Positions 36,853 to 45,779 of a stretch of DNA of 64,000 nt are shown one piece after another. This stretch comes from Desulfobulbus oligotrophicus. Lineage in GTDB: Bacteria; Desulfobacterota; Desulfobulbia; Desulfobulbales; Desulfobulbaceae. The stretch lies in contig NZ_CP054140.1 of the NCBI RefSeq assembly GCF_016446285.1, forward strand, positions 1,469,501 to 1,533,500, read 5' to 3'. A model generated the notes under the pieces. That model saw nothing but the letters and a program-made list of their open reading frames with translations. It did not search any database and had not been told where the DNA came from. Positions within the stretch are counted from its first letter, which is position 1. The number at the start of each line of letters is the position of its first letter. Made by a program: the position numbers and the translations under genes.

Positions 36853-38232
36853 TTACCCGGTGTATGCCGCGTGCATGGAGGTAAGGAGGCTGTGGAGAAT
36901 CGTATCTGCAGCTACAGGGGATCCTTTGAGTTTCATTTCTGCTTTCAGCAGTAACTGCAACCAGGTGATAAGAACGTGTGTGCTGAAGTTATAGGCTGTT
37001 TTGAATTGCATGTATGAGGCGTAAGGGTGGCGGCTGCCAAATTCTTTTTTGAAGAATTCTTTTTCTTTGAGGCGGGACAGACAGACATGTTGGAATGTCT
37101 GAGCATTCATGGAGGGCAGAAAACCGATTGCAGGTTGCTCTGCCAATGCTTTGCTGAGAAGAAGACTGCGGGTATGGTTGCGGAGTGTTGCTACAATCGC
37201 CAGCGGATGGATATTATTTTCCTGAAGCCTGGTCGCTATGGTTAAGAGGAGCGGCAGGTTTTTACCGGACAGGGCATTGGTCAGCTCAAAAAGTGCTTCT
37301 TGACGGGTTCGACCAACAAGGAGATCAAGATCATCACGGGTTATCTCCCGGCGATCACCTGTATAGGCCATTACCTTACGGAGCTCCATGACCAGTGCCA
37401 CGGGATGGAACCCCACCCGCTCCAGGAGTACGTCGGTCAAAGAGGGAGCCATGATCTTGTTGTCTTCAGCCAGAGTCTGGCGAAGGAGATGGTGAAGGAT
37501 CTCCAGTTGTGTTTTTTCGGCTTTGATTCTTGAATCGGCTTTGGCGGTTATGTCTATAACAGTCTGTTCATCTTTAAGCATTTTGAACAGTTTCGTGCGT
37601 TTATCAACCTCTTCGGCGATCAAAATAAGAAAGTTGCTGTCCGGTATGCCGGCTTTCAGCGTGGTCGCCAAGATCTCACCGGATTGGGAAGAATCGGGAA
37701 CAGGTGCGGAATTCTCGTCAGTCAGAGTGTCCAGGTAGTCGTTGATATACTGTACGTCCTTGCCGGGATGCAAAAAGCCGAAACACTTTTTCCACTCTGT
37801 TGCCGATAACGATGCCAGATCACTTTCGTGGTGTACTGGGTCCAGACCACCACTTTTCAGAAGGGCTTTGAGCGCCCGTTGGGCCTGGTCCGGTTTGTCA
37901 TCGGCATGAGCTTTGCAAAATCGCTCCCATATTGACTTGGCAATGTTTTTTGAAAGAAAGAGACGTGTGTCGGTCACGCGATAAATCTGACGACCGGGAA
38001 GGAGACTGAAGCTGCGCAGCCTGGCGCAGGTAGTGGTGCTGTCTTCCCGGTCACCGTCGATGGGATGAATCGTACCGCCGTGTTTTTGCAACAGCACTTC
38101 AGCTAACTGATTGGCTGTTCGCAGGCAAAGGTAGCGTTCGCCGAAAAATAGATACACCTCTGAAGGCTGTTTTGCTGCCTGCTGAAGCAACTCTGAAAGT
38201 TTATCGTGGGTATAAAGCGGCACAGTTACCAA
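36853..38232 (-). CDS. holA: DNA polymerase III subunit delta
   Basis: A 459-residue HolA, the clamp-loader wrench that opens the beta clamp. Recognisable are VYLFFGERYLCLRTANQL, GRQIYRVTDTRL, ILIAEEVDKRTKLFKML, IMELRKVMAYTGDRREIT and the C-terminal collar. It is over 100 residues longer than usual because of an insertion near residues 115-175 (rich in Asp/Lys). The upstream gene stop at 38226 overlaps it; TTG 38232 or GTG 38223 could start it, with AGAGGA just upstream. Confidence 0.85.
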   Translation of the reverse strand: MVTVPLYTHDKLSELLQQAAKQPSEVYLFFGERYLCLRTANQLAEVLLQKHGGTIHPIDGDREDSTTTCARLRSFSLLPGRQIYRVTDTRLFLSKNIAKSIWERFCKAHADDKPDQAQRALKALLKSGGLDPVHHESDLASLSATEWKKCFGFLHPGKDVQYINDYLDTLTDENSAPVPDSSQSGEILATTLKAGIPDSNFLILIAEEVDKRTKLFKMLKDEQTVIDITAKADSRIKAEKTQLEILHHLLRQTLAEDNKIMAPSLTDVLLERVGFHPVALVMELRKVMAYTGDRREITRDDLDLLVGRTRQEALFELTNALSGKNLPLLLTIATRLQENNIHPLAIVATLRNHTRSLLLSKALAEQPAIGFLPSMNAQTFQHVCLSRLKEKEFFKKEFGSRHPYASYMQFKTAYNFSTHVLITWLQLLLKAEMKLKGSPVAADTILHSLLTSMHAAYTG

Positions 38233-40724
38233 ATTCCTCTGGAAGGAATAAATCGATCCCGAGTCGCTGTGCCGCTGGTTTGCTCAGTTTCATCCAGGAT
38301 CTTATGCAGGATAGCGGTGAGCGATCCGGGTAACAGATAATCTTGACCCCACTCACTTCGAAAAATGGGAGCTGACTGTTGAGCTACGGTTTTCCATGTG
38401 ATATGCGACGGATTGTTGGCAATGATTTCGAAAAACATTTTGTTGTACGGATCGTTAATAATGGCCACTCCTGTGCCGATGCTGGCCAATATATCGACGG
38501 AACTGGCAAAGAGTCGGGTCAGAATGGTATATACCTTGACCCCGCCGCACGATCCTAAACTGAGGAATCGTTGTTTGCTGCGAAGATCAGCCTCGGTGAT
38601 CCTGCCCTCCTCAATCAGCTTGGTCAGTGGTTCAATGATCTGTTCTGAGCGCCAGTAGCTATGCCCCCGCTGAGCAAGCATTTCGTCTTTGGAAAGGATA
38701 AAGCGTCTCAGCATCTCCTTTTGATTTTCCATATTGGAATAGACGAATTGTGTGTGAACGATGGTCATACCGCCGACATTCTTGACAAAGGCCACGGCAA
38801 AGTGCCGGTCGCGCATTGATCTGAACAACGAGGCCAGACCTGCACCGCTCATCCGTTCAATCTCCTGTCGGAAGGCCGGAGTCAGGGTTGGAATAGTGTA
38901 CTGTTGTGAGGGGACTAAACGGTAGCCGTTGTTTAACAGAAGGTTGGCATTGGATATGAAAGACTGTCTTCCATCATCATCGGGATGAAACATGGAGACT
39001 GAACCAAGGCGGCCATCCTGTTTCCACTCTTGAAATGGCGTTGTCTGATAGTTGTCAAGGTTGAGAGCACCGTAGCGGACAACGAGTCTGCTGATCAGGA
39101 GGCGGTCATTCGGGCCAAGGAGTTCCGGGTACGTTTGCAGGTAGTACTGCAGAATAACATTGACCAACTTGGCAAAAGAGGAGTTTTCGGCCTCACTGTT
39201 TTCTGCCATGGTCGTGATCAGAAAGGTGCGGGCATCTGGGGTCAACACCTTAAGGAGGTGGCTGAAGGTTGCAGAAAACAGCAGGATAGAGTCCTCATTG
39301 CGGAAGGCCGAGGCAGTGACCAGTTTGAGGATTTCTCGTTGCTTGACTCCATCTGTAGGAAAAAAGGTGGTTAATCTGCCCTTTTGGGCACAACTGGAGA
39401 TGAAGTCTGCAACCAAACGGCTTTCCGGATCGATTGAGCGAAGGAATGCCAGGAGATCTCCTTGATTCCTGTTTGCGATACGGGTCTGCAGCACTGGAAC
39501 CACAACTGAGCGGAACGAAGAATCATAGAGCTCGCTCCCTTGAGCTGTGATGGCGTACAGGTTGGCAACGGTCAGATCACGAGCGGTTTGGACACGGGCC
39601 GCTGCTGTGGCCTGTTTGAGCACTCCAATGGCCTGGCCCCTGTTGCTGCTTCGGAATTGTCCGGCAAACTGTTCTCTGACCGACGGGGGGAGTTCAGCAA
39701 ATTTGGCGGCCAGCTGTTGTGTTGACCAACTGTTGAGCGTGGCATCGGAGATCTCATAGCCATTGGCATCGGTAACCGAGTGAAAGTTATTGATCCTCCA
39801 TATCGCCTCGGTCCCTCCATCGTACAAGGCCTCAAGGAGTACTGTTTTCTGCCTGCTGTCCAGTTTGCTGAACTGAGTTTCCTGAACATTGGTGGGCAGT
39901 GCAAAGTAACCGACCAGCCAGTTCCAGGCATCCCGGGGAGTCAGCAGTTTGTTGGTAAACAGGCAGCGAGCATTCCAGGCGTCATCCTGGCGGAGTTTTT
40001 GCAGGAGTTCAAGGCCGTCGAGCAGAGTTTCCGGGTCCATGCCACGTACTTTGGCATAGGTTTCAGCAGCTCTGGCCTGGTTGTCTTTCAGACGTGCCAG
40101 CAAGGGCATTCCTTTCTGCGCCAGATCCATCCGCATGCCTCGAACTGAGAAAAGAGCCTGGGCAGCACGGTTGTTGTAATCAGGCATGTTGTTGAATGTC
40201 GTAATCATCGGGACAGCAATACCGGCAGTGGCACCCGGCAGACTGACGTATTTACGAAAGGAACGGCCTGCCTCAAATCCCATTTCTTTGATGGTGTTCA
40301 GGCTGGACATGCCCAGGTCAATGTTGACAGTGTCCATATCGGCGAAGGCTTCGAAGGTCTGAACCTGTTCAAAGGTAAATCGCTCGCGTCCGAGTGTATC
40401 AATAGCCTGTTTCGCATGCTCGAAGCTGACACCGGGTAATCCACAGATTTTGCGGAATATTCGTTGTGCATTATAAGGCATTCTTGGTATGGCGACTCTG
40501 CCGTATTCGACCTGCTGGCTGGTCAAACCAGGGATATTCTGATATAGGTCAAAGGTCTGTGCGGCACTGGCCTGGTTGAGTTGAATGTTGGCTGCAGACG
40601 GTGAAGCACCTGCGCCAAAGAGAGGAGAGGCTGTAACAGTTGCAAGGAGTACAGCCACAGCGGACAGTAGACCGGAACATCTGCAGAACCGGAAGAGTCG
40701 ACGATAAGGGGCATGATGTTGCAT
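38226..40724 (-). CDS. Secreted repeat-containing protein of unknown function
   Basis: About 832 residues from ATG 40724 (a GTG at 40763 would add 13). Not recognised. Residues 18-37 are a signal peptide (GLLSAVAVLLATVTASPLFGA). Residues about 57-250 hold six tandem degenerate repeats of about 32 residues; each has an Asn/Gln-Ala helix ending in Phe/Tyr, a turn such as YQNIPGL, CGLPG, VSLPGA, VRGM, then a second helix. The rest is helical, with a conserved-looking FVKNVGGMTIVHTQFVYSN and a late LSLGSCGGVKVYTILTRLF. It is likely a periplasmic or surface solenoid protein. holA overlaps its stop, so the two are coupled. Confidence 0.8.
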   Translation of the reverse strand: MQHHAPYRRLFRFCRCSGLLSAVAVLLATVTASPLFGAGASPSAANIQLNQASAAQTFDLYQNIPGLTSQQVEYGRVAIPRMPYNAQRIFRKICGLPGVSFEHAKQAIDTLGRERFTFEQVQTFEAFADMDTVNIDLGMSSLNTIKEMGFEAGRSFRKYVSLPGATAGIAVPMITTFNNMPDYNNRAAQALFSVRGMRMDLAQKGMPLLARLKDNQARAAETYAKVRGMDPETLLDGLELLQKLRQDDAWNARCLFTNKLLTPRDAWNWLVGYFALPTNVQETQFSKLDSRQKTVLLEALYDGGTEAIWRINNFHSVTDANGYEISDATLNSWSTQQLAAKFAELPPSVREQFAGQFRSSNRGQAIGVLKQATAAARVQTARDLTVANLYAITAQGSELYDSSFRSVVVPVLQTRIANRNQGDLLAFLRSIDPESRLVADFISSCAQKGRLTTFFPTDGVKQREILKLVTASAFRNEDSILLFSATFSHLLKVLTPDARTFLITTMAENSEAENSSFAKLVNVILQYYLQTYPELLGPNDRLLISRLVVRYGALNLDNYQTTPFQEWKQDGRLGSVSMFHPDDDGRQSFISNANLLLNNGYRLVPSQQYTIPTLTPAFRQEIERMSGAGLASLFRSMRDRHFAVAFVKNVGGMTIVHTQFVYSNMENQKEMLRRFILSKDEMLAQRGHSYWRSEQIIEPLTKLIEEGRITEADLRSKQRFLSLGSCGGVKVYTILTRLFASSVDILASIGTGVAIINDPYNKMFFEIIANNPSHITWKTVAQQSAPIFRSEWGQDYLLPGSLTAILHKILDETEQTSGTATRDRFIPSRGIW

Positions 40725-40742
40725 AGCGTCATGAGTAGGTTT

Positions 40743-41651
40743 ATGGAATGTGAGAGATTGCACAGATGGGTGCCACGGATGGCCTTGCTGGTGGCCATGG
40801 TCTTATGGGGCAGCTCATTTGTAGCGTTGAAGTACGGTTTTCAGGAGATGCATCCTTTACTGATTATTTTTGGAAGGATGGCAGTCGCTTCACTTTGTTT
40901 CCTTCCTTTTAGCCGCTCGTTTTTTCGTATGGGGTTGCGAAGGCACCATCTTTTACCGCTTGTGACGATGTGCCTTTGCGAGCCATGTTTCTATTTTCTT
41001 TTTGAATCAGCGGCCCTGGTCCATACGACTGCCTCTCAGGCTGCCATGATTACGACCATGCTGCCGCTCATGGTTGCCATAAGCGCTGGTTTTTTCCTTG
41101 GCGAACGTATTGCTGTCCGGACTGTTTTTGGTTTTACCATCGCGGCTACCGGTGCAATGTGGCTCAGTATTTCTGCCAAGGAAACTGCTCAGGCCCCAAA
41201 TCCCATGTTGGGGAATTTCCTTGAGTTTATGGCTATGATCTGTGCAGCAGGCTATACTATTCTAATGAAACGATTAAGTAAAGAACTCCATCCTTTTTTT
41301 CTCACCGGAATACAGGCTTTTGTTGGCGCGTTATTTTTTCTGCCTGTCTTGCTGATACCCTCTGTTCAGGACACGTGCCTGTCGTTCAACGGATGGATCG
41401 TTATCTTGTATCTGGGAACGGTGGTGAGTGTGGGGGCATACGGTCTGTATAATTTTGGCATCAGTCGCATCCCAGCCGGTCAGGCTTCAGCCTTTGTGAA
41501 CCTGATACCGGTTTTTACGATAATAATTAGTTTTCTGGTGCTGGATGAACGTTTGACTTCATGGCAGTGGCTGGCCAGCGGCCTTGTCATGACCGGCGTG
41601 TTTTTAAGCCAGAGCACTGTTGATATGCACCGAATAAAAAGTAAAACATGA
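40743..41651 (+). CDS. EamA-family (DMT) transporter
   Basis: About 302 residues from ATG 40743; it starts with a TAGG four bases upstream, divergent from the repeat protein only 18 bases away. Ten predicted membrane spans form two EamA halves, opening MALLVAMVLWGSSFVALKYG and later GTVVSVGAYGLYNFGISR with AFVNLIPVFTIIISFLVLDERLT. These inner-membrane proteins export metabolites or amino acids; the substrate is unknown. The last four bases overlap the next start (ATGA). Confidence 0.9.
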   Translation: MECERLHRWVPRMALLVAMVLWGSSFVALKYGFQEMHPLLIIFGRMAVASLCFLPFSRSFFRMGLRRHHLLPLVTMCLCEPCFYFLFESAALVHTTASQAAMITTMLPLMVAISAGFFLGERIAVRTVFGFTIAATGAMWLSISAKETAQAPNPMLGNFLEFMAMICAAGYTILMKRLSKELHPFFLTGIQAFVGALFFLPVLLIPSVQDTCLSFNGWIVILYLGTVVSVGAYGLYNFGISRIPAGQASAFVNLIPVFTIIISFLVLDERLTSWQWLASGLVMTGVFLSQSTVDMHRIKSKT

Positions 41652-41848
41652 ACAAGACATTGATTCTTCTTGGTTTATTGTTCATTGTTGCCGGGCTGTT
41701 CTGGCCCTGGTTACGAACTGTGCCCTTTGGACGTTTGCCCGGTGATATTGTCATTGTTCGAGACGGCATCCGTTTATTTTTTCCGCTTGCCACCTGTCTG
41801 GTCGTCAGTGTGATCTTGACAGTTTTTTTCTGGCTGTTTCGCAAATAA
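41648..41848 (+). CDS. DUF2905 small membrane protein
   Basis: A 66-residue protein with two membrane helices around WPWLRTVPFGRLPGDIVIVRDG, the hallmark of the DUF2905 family, and a closing helix. Function is unknown. It overlaps the EamA gene by four bases, so both are translated together. Confidence 0.9.
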   Translation: MNKTLILLGLLFIVAGLFWPWLRTVPFGRLPGDIVIVRDGIRLFFPLATCLVVSVILTVFFWLFRK

Positions 41849-42462
41849 ACATATCGTTTGGGTGAGTGTATTTGGTGATAGAGTTTCCTGCGAGCCGTCC
41901 AGGATGGCGCAGGTCTGCGCCGGATTTGCTTGCTGACGAGGTCTGATACCTGTCACACAGGTATTTTCTCTGCAGTGTATTTGATAAACGATGTTCTGCG
42001 GTATGTCCTGACGAGGCATTCGTCTTTCTTCAGTGCCTCAGCGTGTCAGCGGAAAGAGGGAGTCGATGACCGTGCAGTTTATGAAGCGTTGCTGCATACC
42101 GTATTGAATGCACGATATGTACGCTTATAATGATGCAGAGAGATACGCCGAAGGTCTGACTGTTAGACGGGTCTTTTTGTGACGATCGGGAGCGTTTTGT
42201 CTCAACAGGGAGGTGAAAGAGGGCTGTTTCCCTGACTCTGTTGGTCGATTGATTCCAGGTGCAACAAGCATGTACCAAATCACCGTCATGTCCGGCATCT
42301 TGCATTGTTCTATGACGGCTTGAAGCAAAATGACCGGGTTGACAGAGTCGGTACAGGTACGTGTACGTCCAAAGAGTGGGATCACCCCTCAACTGTCCTC
42401 CGGCAATCGGCTGGAAATACCTACAGCGTTTTGCTGATTAAAACTTGCAGCGCTGCTGTTTT
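41849..42462. other. Long gap between DUF2905 and LysM genes
   Basis: 614 bases with no supportable gene. A perfect hairpin ATACCTGT (41946-41953) / ACAGGTAT (41957-41964) with a three-base loop and TTTTC after it resembles a terminator for the EamA-DUF2905 pair, though about 100 bases after the stop. A ten-base palindrome GCAGCGCTGC near 42447 could end the reverse-strand LysM message. Short open frames are compositionally poor. Confidence 0.4.
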
Positions 42463-43449
42463 TTACTGGTTGCCCGGAGGACATTGGCTCTCCAGCCCGG
42501 TCAGTCGTAACCGCATCCCTGTCCGTAATCTTTCAGGGTCAGTGATTTGGTCTTTATTGAGCCGATAGACCGCCTCCCAGGCGGATTGCCGACAGAGCAC
42601 GCGTTCTGCAATCAGGCTAAGACAGTCACCTGGCTGTACAGTGTAGTAAACAGCAGGAAGAGGAGCAGAATTATCCTGTGGCTGTCCGTTTTTCTGAACA
42701 GTTGTTTCTTCCTGCCTGTCCTCTGTTGAGGGCGTCACACTCGACAGGGTGTTGTTTGTGGTTTCCTTTTTTTTTGCCGGCCGGGGTGCCTCTGCCTGTG
42801 TTGTGACGGATTGTCTGTCGGTGGTTGGTGTCGATGGGGGTGCAGGCCTGATCTGGTTTGAAATTTCAGCTGCTGGTGCATAAGAGTCGGTTTTCGCGTT
42901 CACAGCAGGTGCTGTCGACGTTTGTTGGTGCGCAGTAATTGTTGTATCCAGAGAAGATTCTTTCGCGATTGGTGGAGGGGATACGGGGTCCTGCCGCACT
43001 GTTATAAAGAGGGTGAGTGTTGCCACAGCGGTCAACAGCACTGCGCCGGTTATGATAAAACGTCGGCTTGGGTTGTTGCTTTTCTCCTGGGTTGTTGTCT
43101 GGGCAGCTGTTGCACGGATACGTTTATTTCTTCGTTGGATCGCACGCGATAAGGCAATGGCATCGTCCACACGTTTAATATGTTCGTGAAGGCCCGGAAA
43201 GTCGCAAACCTCATTGAGAACTGACATATACACTGTTTTAGCTTCTTCGTTTTTACCGGCTTGCTCAAGGCTTTCAGCCTGAGTAATAAATGTCTCGGCT
43301 TTGTGCTGCCGCTGTTCAATTTCCAGTCGATAGGCATTTTGTTCGGCAACAGAAAGGGAGGATTCAGTGACGGCAAGGAGTGTGCCGGCTTCAACTATTC
43401 GGCCGGCATCAATCAACTCCTGAATGGAAGGTGAGGGCTCGGTCTGCAA
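42463..43449 (-). CDS. Bitopic LysM-domain protein
   Basis: A 328-residue protein starting at TTG 43449, preceded by AGGAGG. Residues 1-115 are helical and cytoplasmic, with TPR-like AETFITQAESLEQAGKNEEAKTVY. A single membrane helix spans 131-150 after a basic stretch, giving N-in topology. A Pro/Thr/Ser/Ala-rich linker (about 155-265) leads to a C-terminal LysM domain (YYTVQPGDCLSLIAERVLC...) that binds glycan strands. It likely tethers a cytoplasmic interaction domain to the peptidoglycan. No exact match is recognised. Confidence 0.8.
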   Translation of the reverse strand: MQTEPSPSIQELIDAGRIVEAGTLLAVTESSLSVAEQNAYRLEIEQRQHKAETFITQAESLEQAGKNEEAKTVYMSVLNEVCDFPGLHEHIKRVDDAIALSRAIQRRNKRIRATAAQTTTQEKSNNPSRRFIITGAVLLTAVATLTLFITVRQDPVSPPPIAKESSLDTTITAHQQTSTAPAVNAKTDSYAPAAEISNQIRPAPPSTPTTDRQSVTTQAEAPRPAKKKETTNNTLSSVTPSTEDRQEETTVQKNGQPQDNSAPLPAVYYTVQPGDCLSLIAERVLCRQSAWEAVYRLNKDQITDPERLRTGMRLRLTGLESQCPPGNQ

Positions 43450-43522
43450 AGGTAGCCTCCTGGCAAGATGAACTGTTGCTGAAAGCGTAGCTGCCTGCCG
43501 CCTGTTTTGTCAAGACTGGAGA

Positions 43523-43552
43523 CAAAAAAAGGGGTGCCGGAAAGGCACCCCT
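43523..43552 (-). terminator. Rho-independent terminator after mdh
   Basis: Perfect nine-base stem AGGGGTGCC/GGCACCCCT with a GGAAA-type loop; on the reverse strand seven T follow. It lies 31 bases after the mdh stop. A second small hairpin (CACCGG/CCGGTG) sits between. Confidence 0.9.
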
Positions 43553-43583
43553 CTGAACACCGGATAAACCGGTGCATCAATTA

Positions 43584-44564
43584 TCAGCTGATGTGGTCAC
43601 TGACAGCAGCACGCTCACCCTGGAGCTCTGCCTCAGTTTTCTTGATCATCTCACGGCTGAAGTCGCTGATTTCAAGACCTTCAACAATTTTCCATTCGCC
43701 GTTTTCACAGGTGATTGGAAAGGCGAAGATCAGATCTTCATCAACAGCATAGGGGTTGCCCTTGCTGTACACACCCATGCTGACCCACTGACCGTTGCTG
43801 CCAAGCGCCCAGTTTCGCATGTGATCGACAGCAGCGGATGCAGCGGATGCTGCGGATGATGCACCCCGGGCCTTGATGATAGCAGCGCCGCGTTGCTGTA
43901 CCGTTGGAATGAAATCGTTCTTGTTCCATTCGTCGTCCACCAGTCCTTTGACTGCTTTGCCATCAGCGGTGGCATAGCTGATATCCGGATACTGGGTTGA
44001 AGAATGGTTACCCCAAACAACCACTTTCTCAACTTTGGTGGAGTGGGTGCCGGTTTTTTCGGCGATCTGCGACATGGCCCGGTTGTGATCCAAACGCATC
44101 ATAGCGGTAACGTTGCGTGGATTGAGTTTAGGGGCATTTTTCAAGCAGATCAGAGCGTTGGTGTTTGCCGGGTTGCCGACGACCAGGACGCGAACGTTGG
44201 GATTAGCATTGTCGCTCAGAGCCTTGCCCTGGACAGTGAAGATCGCGCCGTTGGCGTTGAGCAGATCGGAGCGCTCCATGCCTGGACCGCGTGGTCGGGA
44301 ACCGACCAAGAGGGCAAAGTCTGCATCTTTGAAAGCAACATTGGGATCGTCGGTGGCGATAACGCCTGCAACCAGCGGGAACGCACAGTCATTGAGCTCC
44401 ATCAATACACCCTGCAGAGCGCCCATTGCCGGTGGAATTTCCAGAAGCTGCAGGATGACAGGCTGATCCGGACCAAGCATGGTACCGCTGGCAATACGGA
44501 AGATGAGAGAATAGCTGATCTGGCCGGCGGCTCCGGTTACTGCTACACGTACTGGTGCTTTCAT
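43584..44564 (-). CDS. mdh: Malate dehydrogenase
   Basis: A 326-residue NAD-dependent malate dehydrogenase of the cytosolic-like (type 2) branch. The NAD fold is [12 protein letters not shown]; the substrate loop has [19 protein letters not shown]; the catalytic His is in [12 protein letters not shown]. It converts malate and oxaloacetate in the TCA cycle or reductive branch. Codons over 43829-43860 contain a nine-base tandem repeat (Ala/Ser/Asp), a normal family segment. AAGGAG lies six bases before the ATG. Confidence 0.96.
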   Translation of the reverse strand: MKAPVRVAVTGAAGQISYSLIFRIASGTMLGPDQPVILQLLEIPPAMGALQGVLMELNDCAFPLVAGVIATDDPNVAFKDADFALLVGSRPRGPGMERSDLLNANGAIFTVQGKALSDNANPNVRVLVVGNPANTNALICLKNAPKLNPRNVTAMMRLDHNRAMSQIAEKTGTHSTKVEKVVVWGNHSSTQYPDISYATADGKAVKGLVDDEWNKNDFIPTVQQRGAAIIKARGASSAASAASAAVDHMRNWALGSNGQWVSMGVYSKGNPYAVDEDLIFAFPITCENGEWKIVEGLEISDFSREMIKKTEAELQGERAAVSDHIS

Positions 44565-44903
44565 TTGTTTCTCCTTGTGGTTAAATCGAGTAAATTAGTA
44601 GATCAAAACGATTTGGCAATCTACCGTAAGGTTGTTGTTTAAGCCCTGATAACAGGAGTACTGTATGGGAAGTAGCAAGTTTTGATACAGCATGACCAAC
44701 GAGCAGATATGCAAGTTACGTTGATATTTCAGAAGGAGTCTGGAGAACGAGTTGTCAGGCGTGTCTGAGCAGGCAATCACTTCGCTGCATGTACACTCTC
44801 ACGTCATCTGGAGTGTTCTCTCCTACGAGATATCTCCTTTCAAATCCGCCGATATTGAATACAGGTCAACGGTTAAAAAGTCAAGAGCTCTTTACCTCCG
44901 CGA
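44565..44903. other. mdh upstream region
   Basis: 339 bases, no gene seen. On the reverse strand a TTGACT (about 44878-44883) with TATTCA 18 bases on could start mdh transcription, though it would leave a leader of about 290 bases. No known riboswitch pattern. Confidence 0.35.
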
Positions 44904-45455
44904 TCACTCTTCTGCTGTTAAATTTTCCACCACAAGATCACTGTAATGATCGGCGATAATCATCATGAGAGTCTCGTAGGTAAAACCCCAGATAAAGCCT
45001 TCGGTTGCCGGAATACAGGGAAACAGAACCTCCGGACAACGTGGACTCATGGGACGGCGTATGATATTGTCCGTGTCACGGAGATATTCAAGGTCCAGCC
45101 ATTCGTGACAACTGATTTCCGCTTTTTGTAATGTTATGACCGGCTGTATTGATATCTCAAAGAGGAACGTTGTGACCGGAACCGGTCGGTTGAGATAGTT
45201 GCCGGCAGGTCGGGCCGGATATGTCTTGACAAGGCTGTCTGTTGAAAGATAGATGCCGCACTCCTCATAGGTTTCACGGAGGCAGGTCGCCAGCAGTGAC
45301 GGGTCGTCTTCATCGTGTCTGCCGCCGGGAAAAGCGTAGTGTCCTGACCAGGGGTCTCGTGGGTTTGCTCTGCGTTTCAGGAAAAGCACCTCTGGGCTGG
45401 GGGTGCGTGCAATGATGGCGGCAACAGCGGCCTCTTTTGTCAAAACAGGTTCCAT
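44904..45455 (-). CDS. NUDIX hydrolase, CoA-pyrophosphatase-like
   Basis: A 183-residue NUDIX protein. The box begins AFPGGRHDEDDPSLLATCLRETYEECGI: the acidic Asp-Asp spacing replaces the usual first Glu, as in CoA-type (NudL) enzymes, and REXXEE is intact. NudL splits CoA into phosphopantetheine and ADP. The upstream LFLKRRANPRDPWSGHY resembles the CoA pattern but is not identical. It sits on the reverse strand upstream of mdh. Confidence 0.8.
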   Translation of the reverse strand: MEPVLTKEAAVAAIIARTPSPEVLFLKRRANPRDPWSGHYAFPGGRHDEDDPSLLATCLRETYEECGIYLSTDSLVKTYPARPAGNYLNRPVPVTTFLFEISIQPVITLQKAEISCHEWLDLEYLRDTDNIIRRPMSPRCPEVLFPCIPATEGFIWGFTYETLMMIIADHYSDLVVENLTAEE

Positions 45456-45779
45456 GATTACAGTATCTATACCACAGCATCGGCTGATGCGCTAGATGCA
45501 GATATATTCCTTTTGTGGCTCTTTGCGATTGTTCAAGATGCATGGTTGCAGAATTTGAAGTTGTATGAAACTGTTTTTTTGTTCCTATTGCCCTATGCTG
45601 TGCACTTCTTTGTGCACCCTCTGTGTCTGTGGCAGCAGCATGTCGGCAATGCAGACCAGAATAGATGTGATTGATGACAGGGCATGATAGAGCGGTATAC
45701 AACCGTGTCGTTAATCTGAGGTATGAAATGATGGGTAACCAATGGCAGGAGGTCGCCGTCGTATTGGGGAGAGAAACCG
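45456..45779. other. Gap before the radical SAM pair
   Basis: 324 bases with no gene, hairpin or clear promoter recognised. It was checked for a small precursor-peptide ORF ahead of the radical SAM genes; none with a ribosome site was found. Confidence 0.4.

Noticed and set aside
42030-42392. 120-codon reverse frame in the 41.8-42.5 kb gap
   Set aside because: Rich in His, Ser and Thr with no pattern of real protein or ribosome site.
43829-43860. Nine-base tandem repeat in mdh
   Set aside because: It encodes an Ala/Ser/Asp segment normal in malate dehydrogenases.
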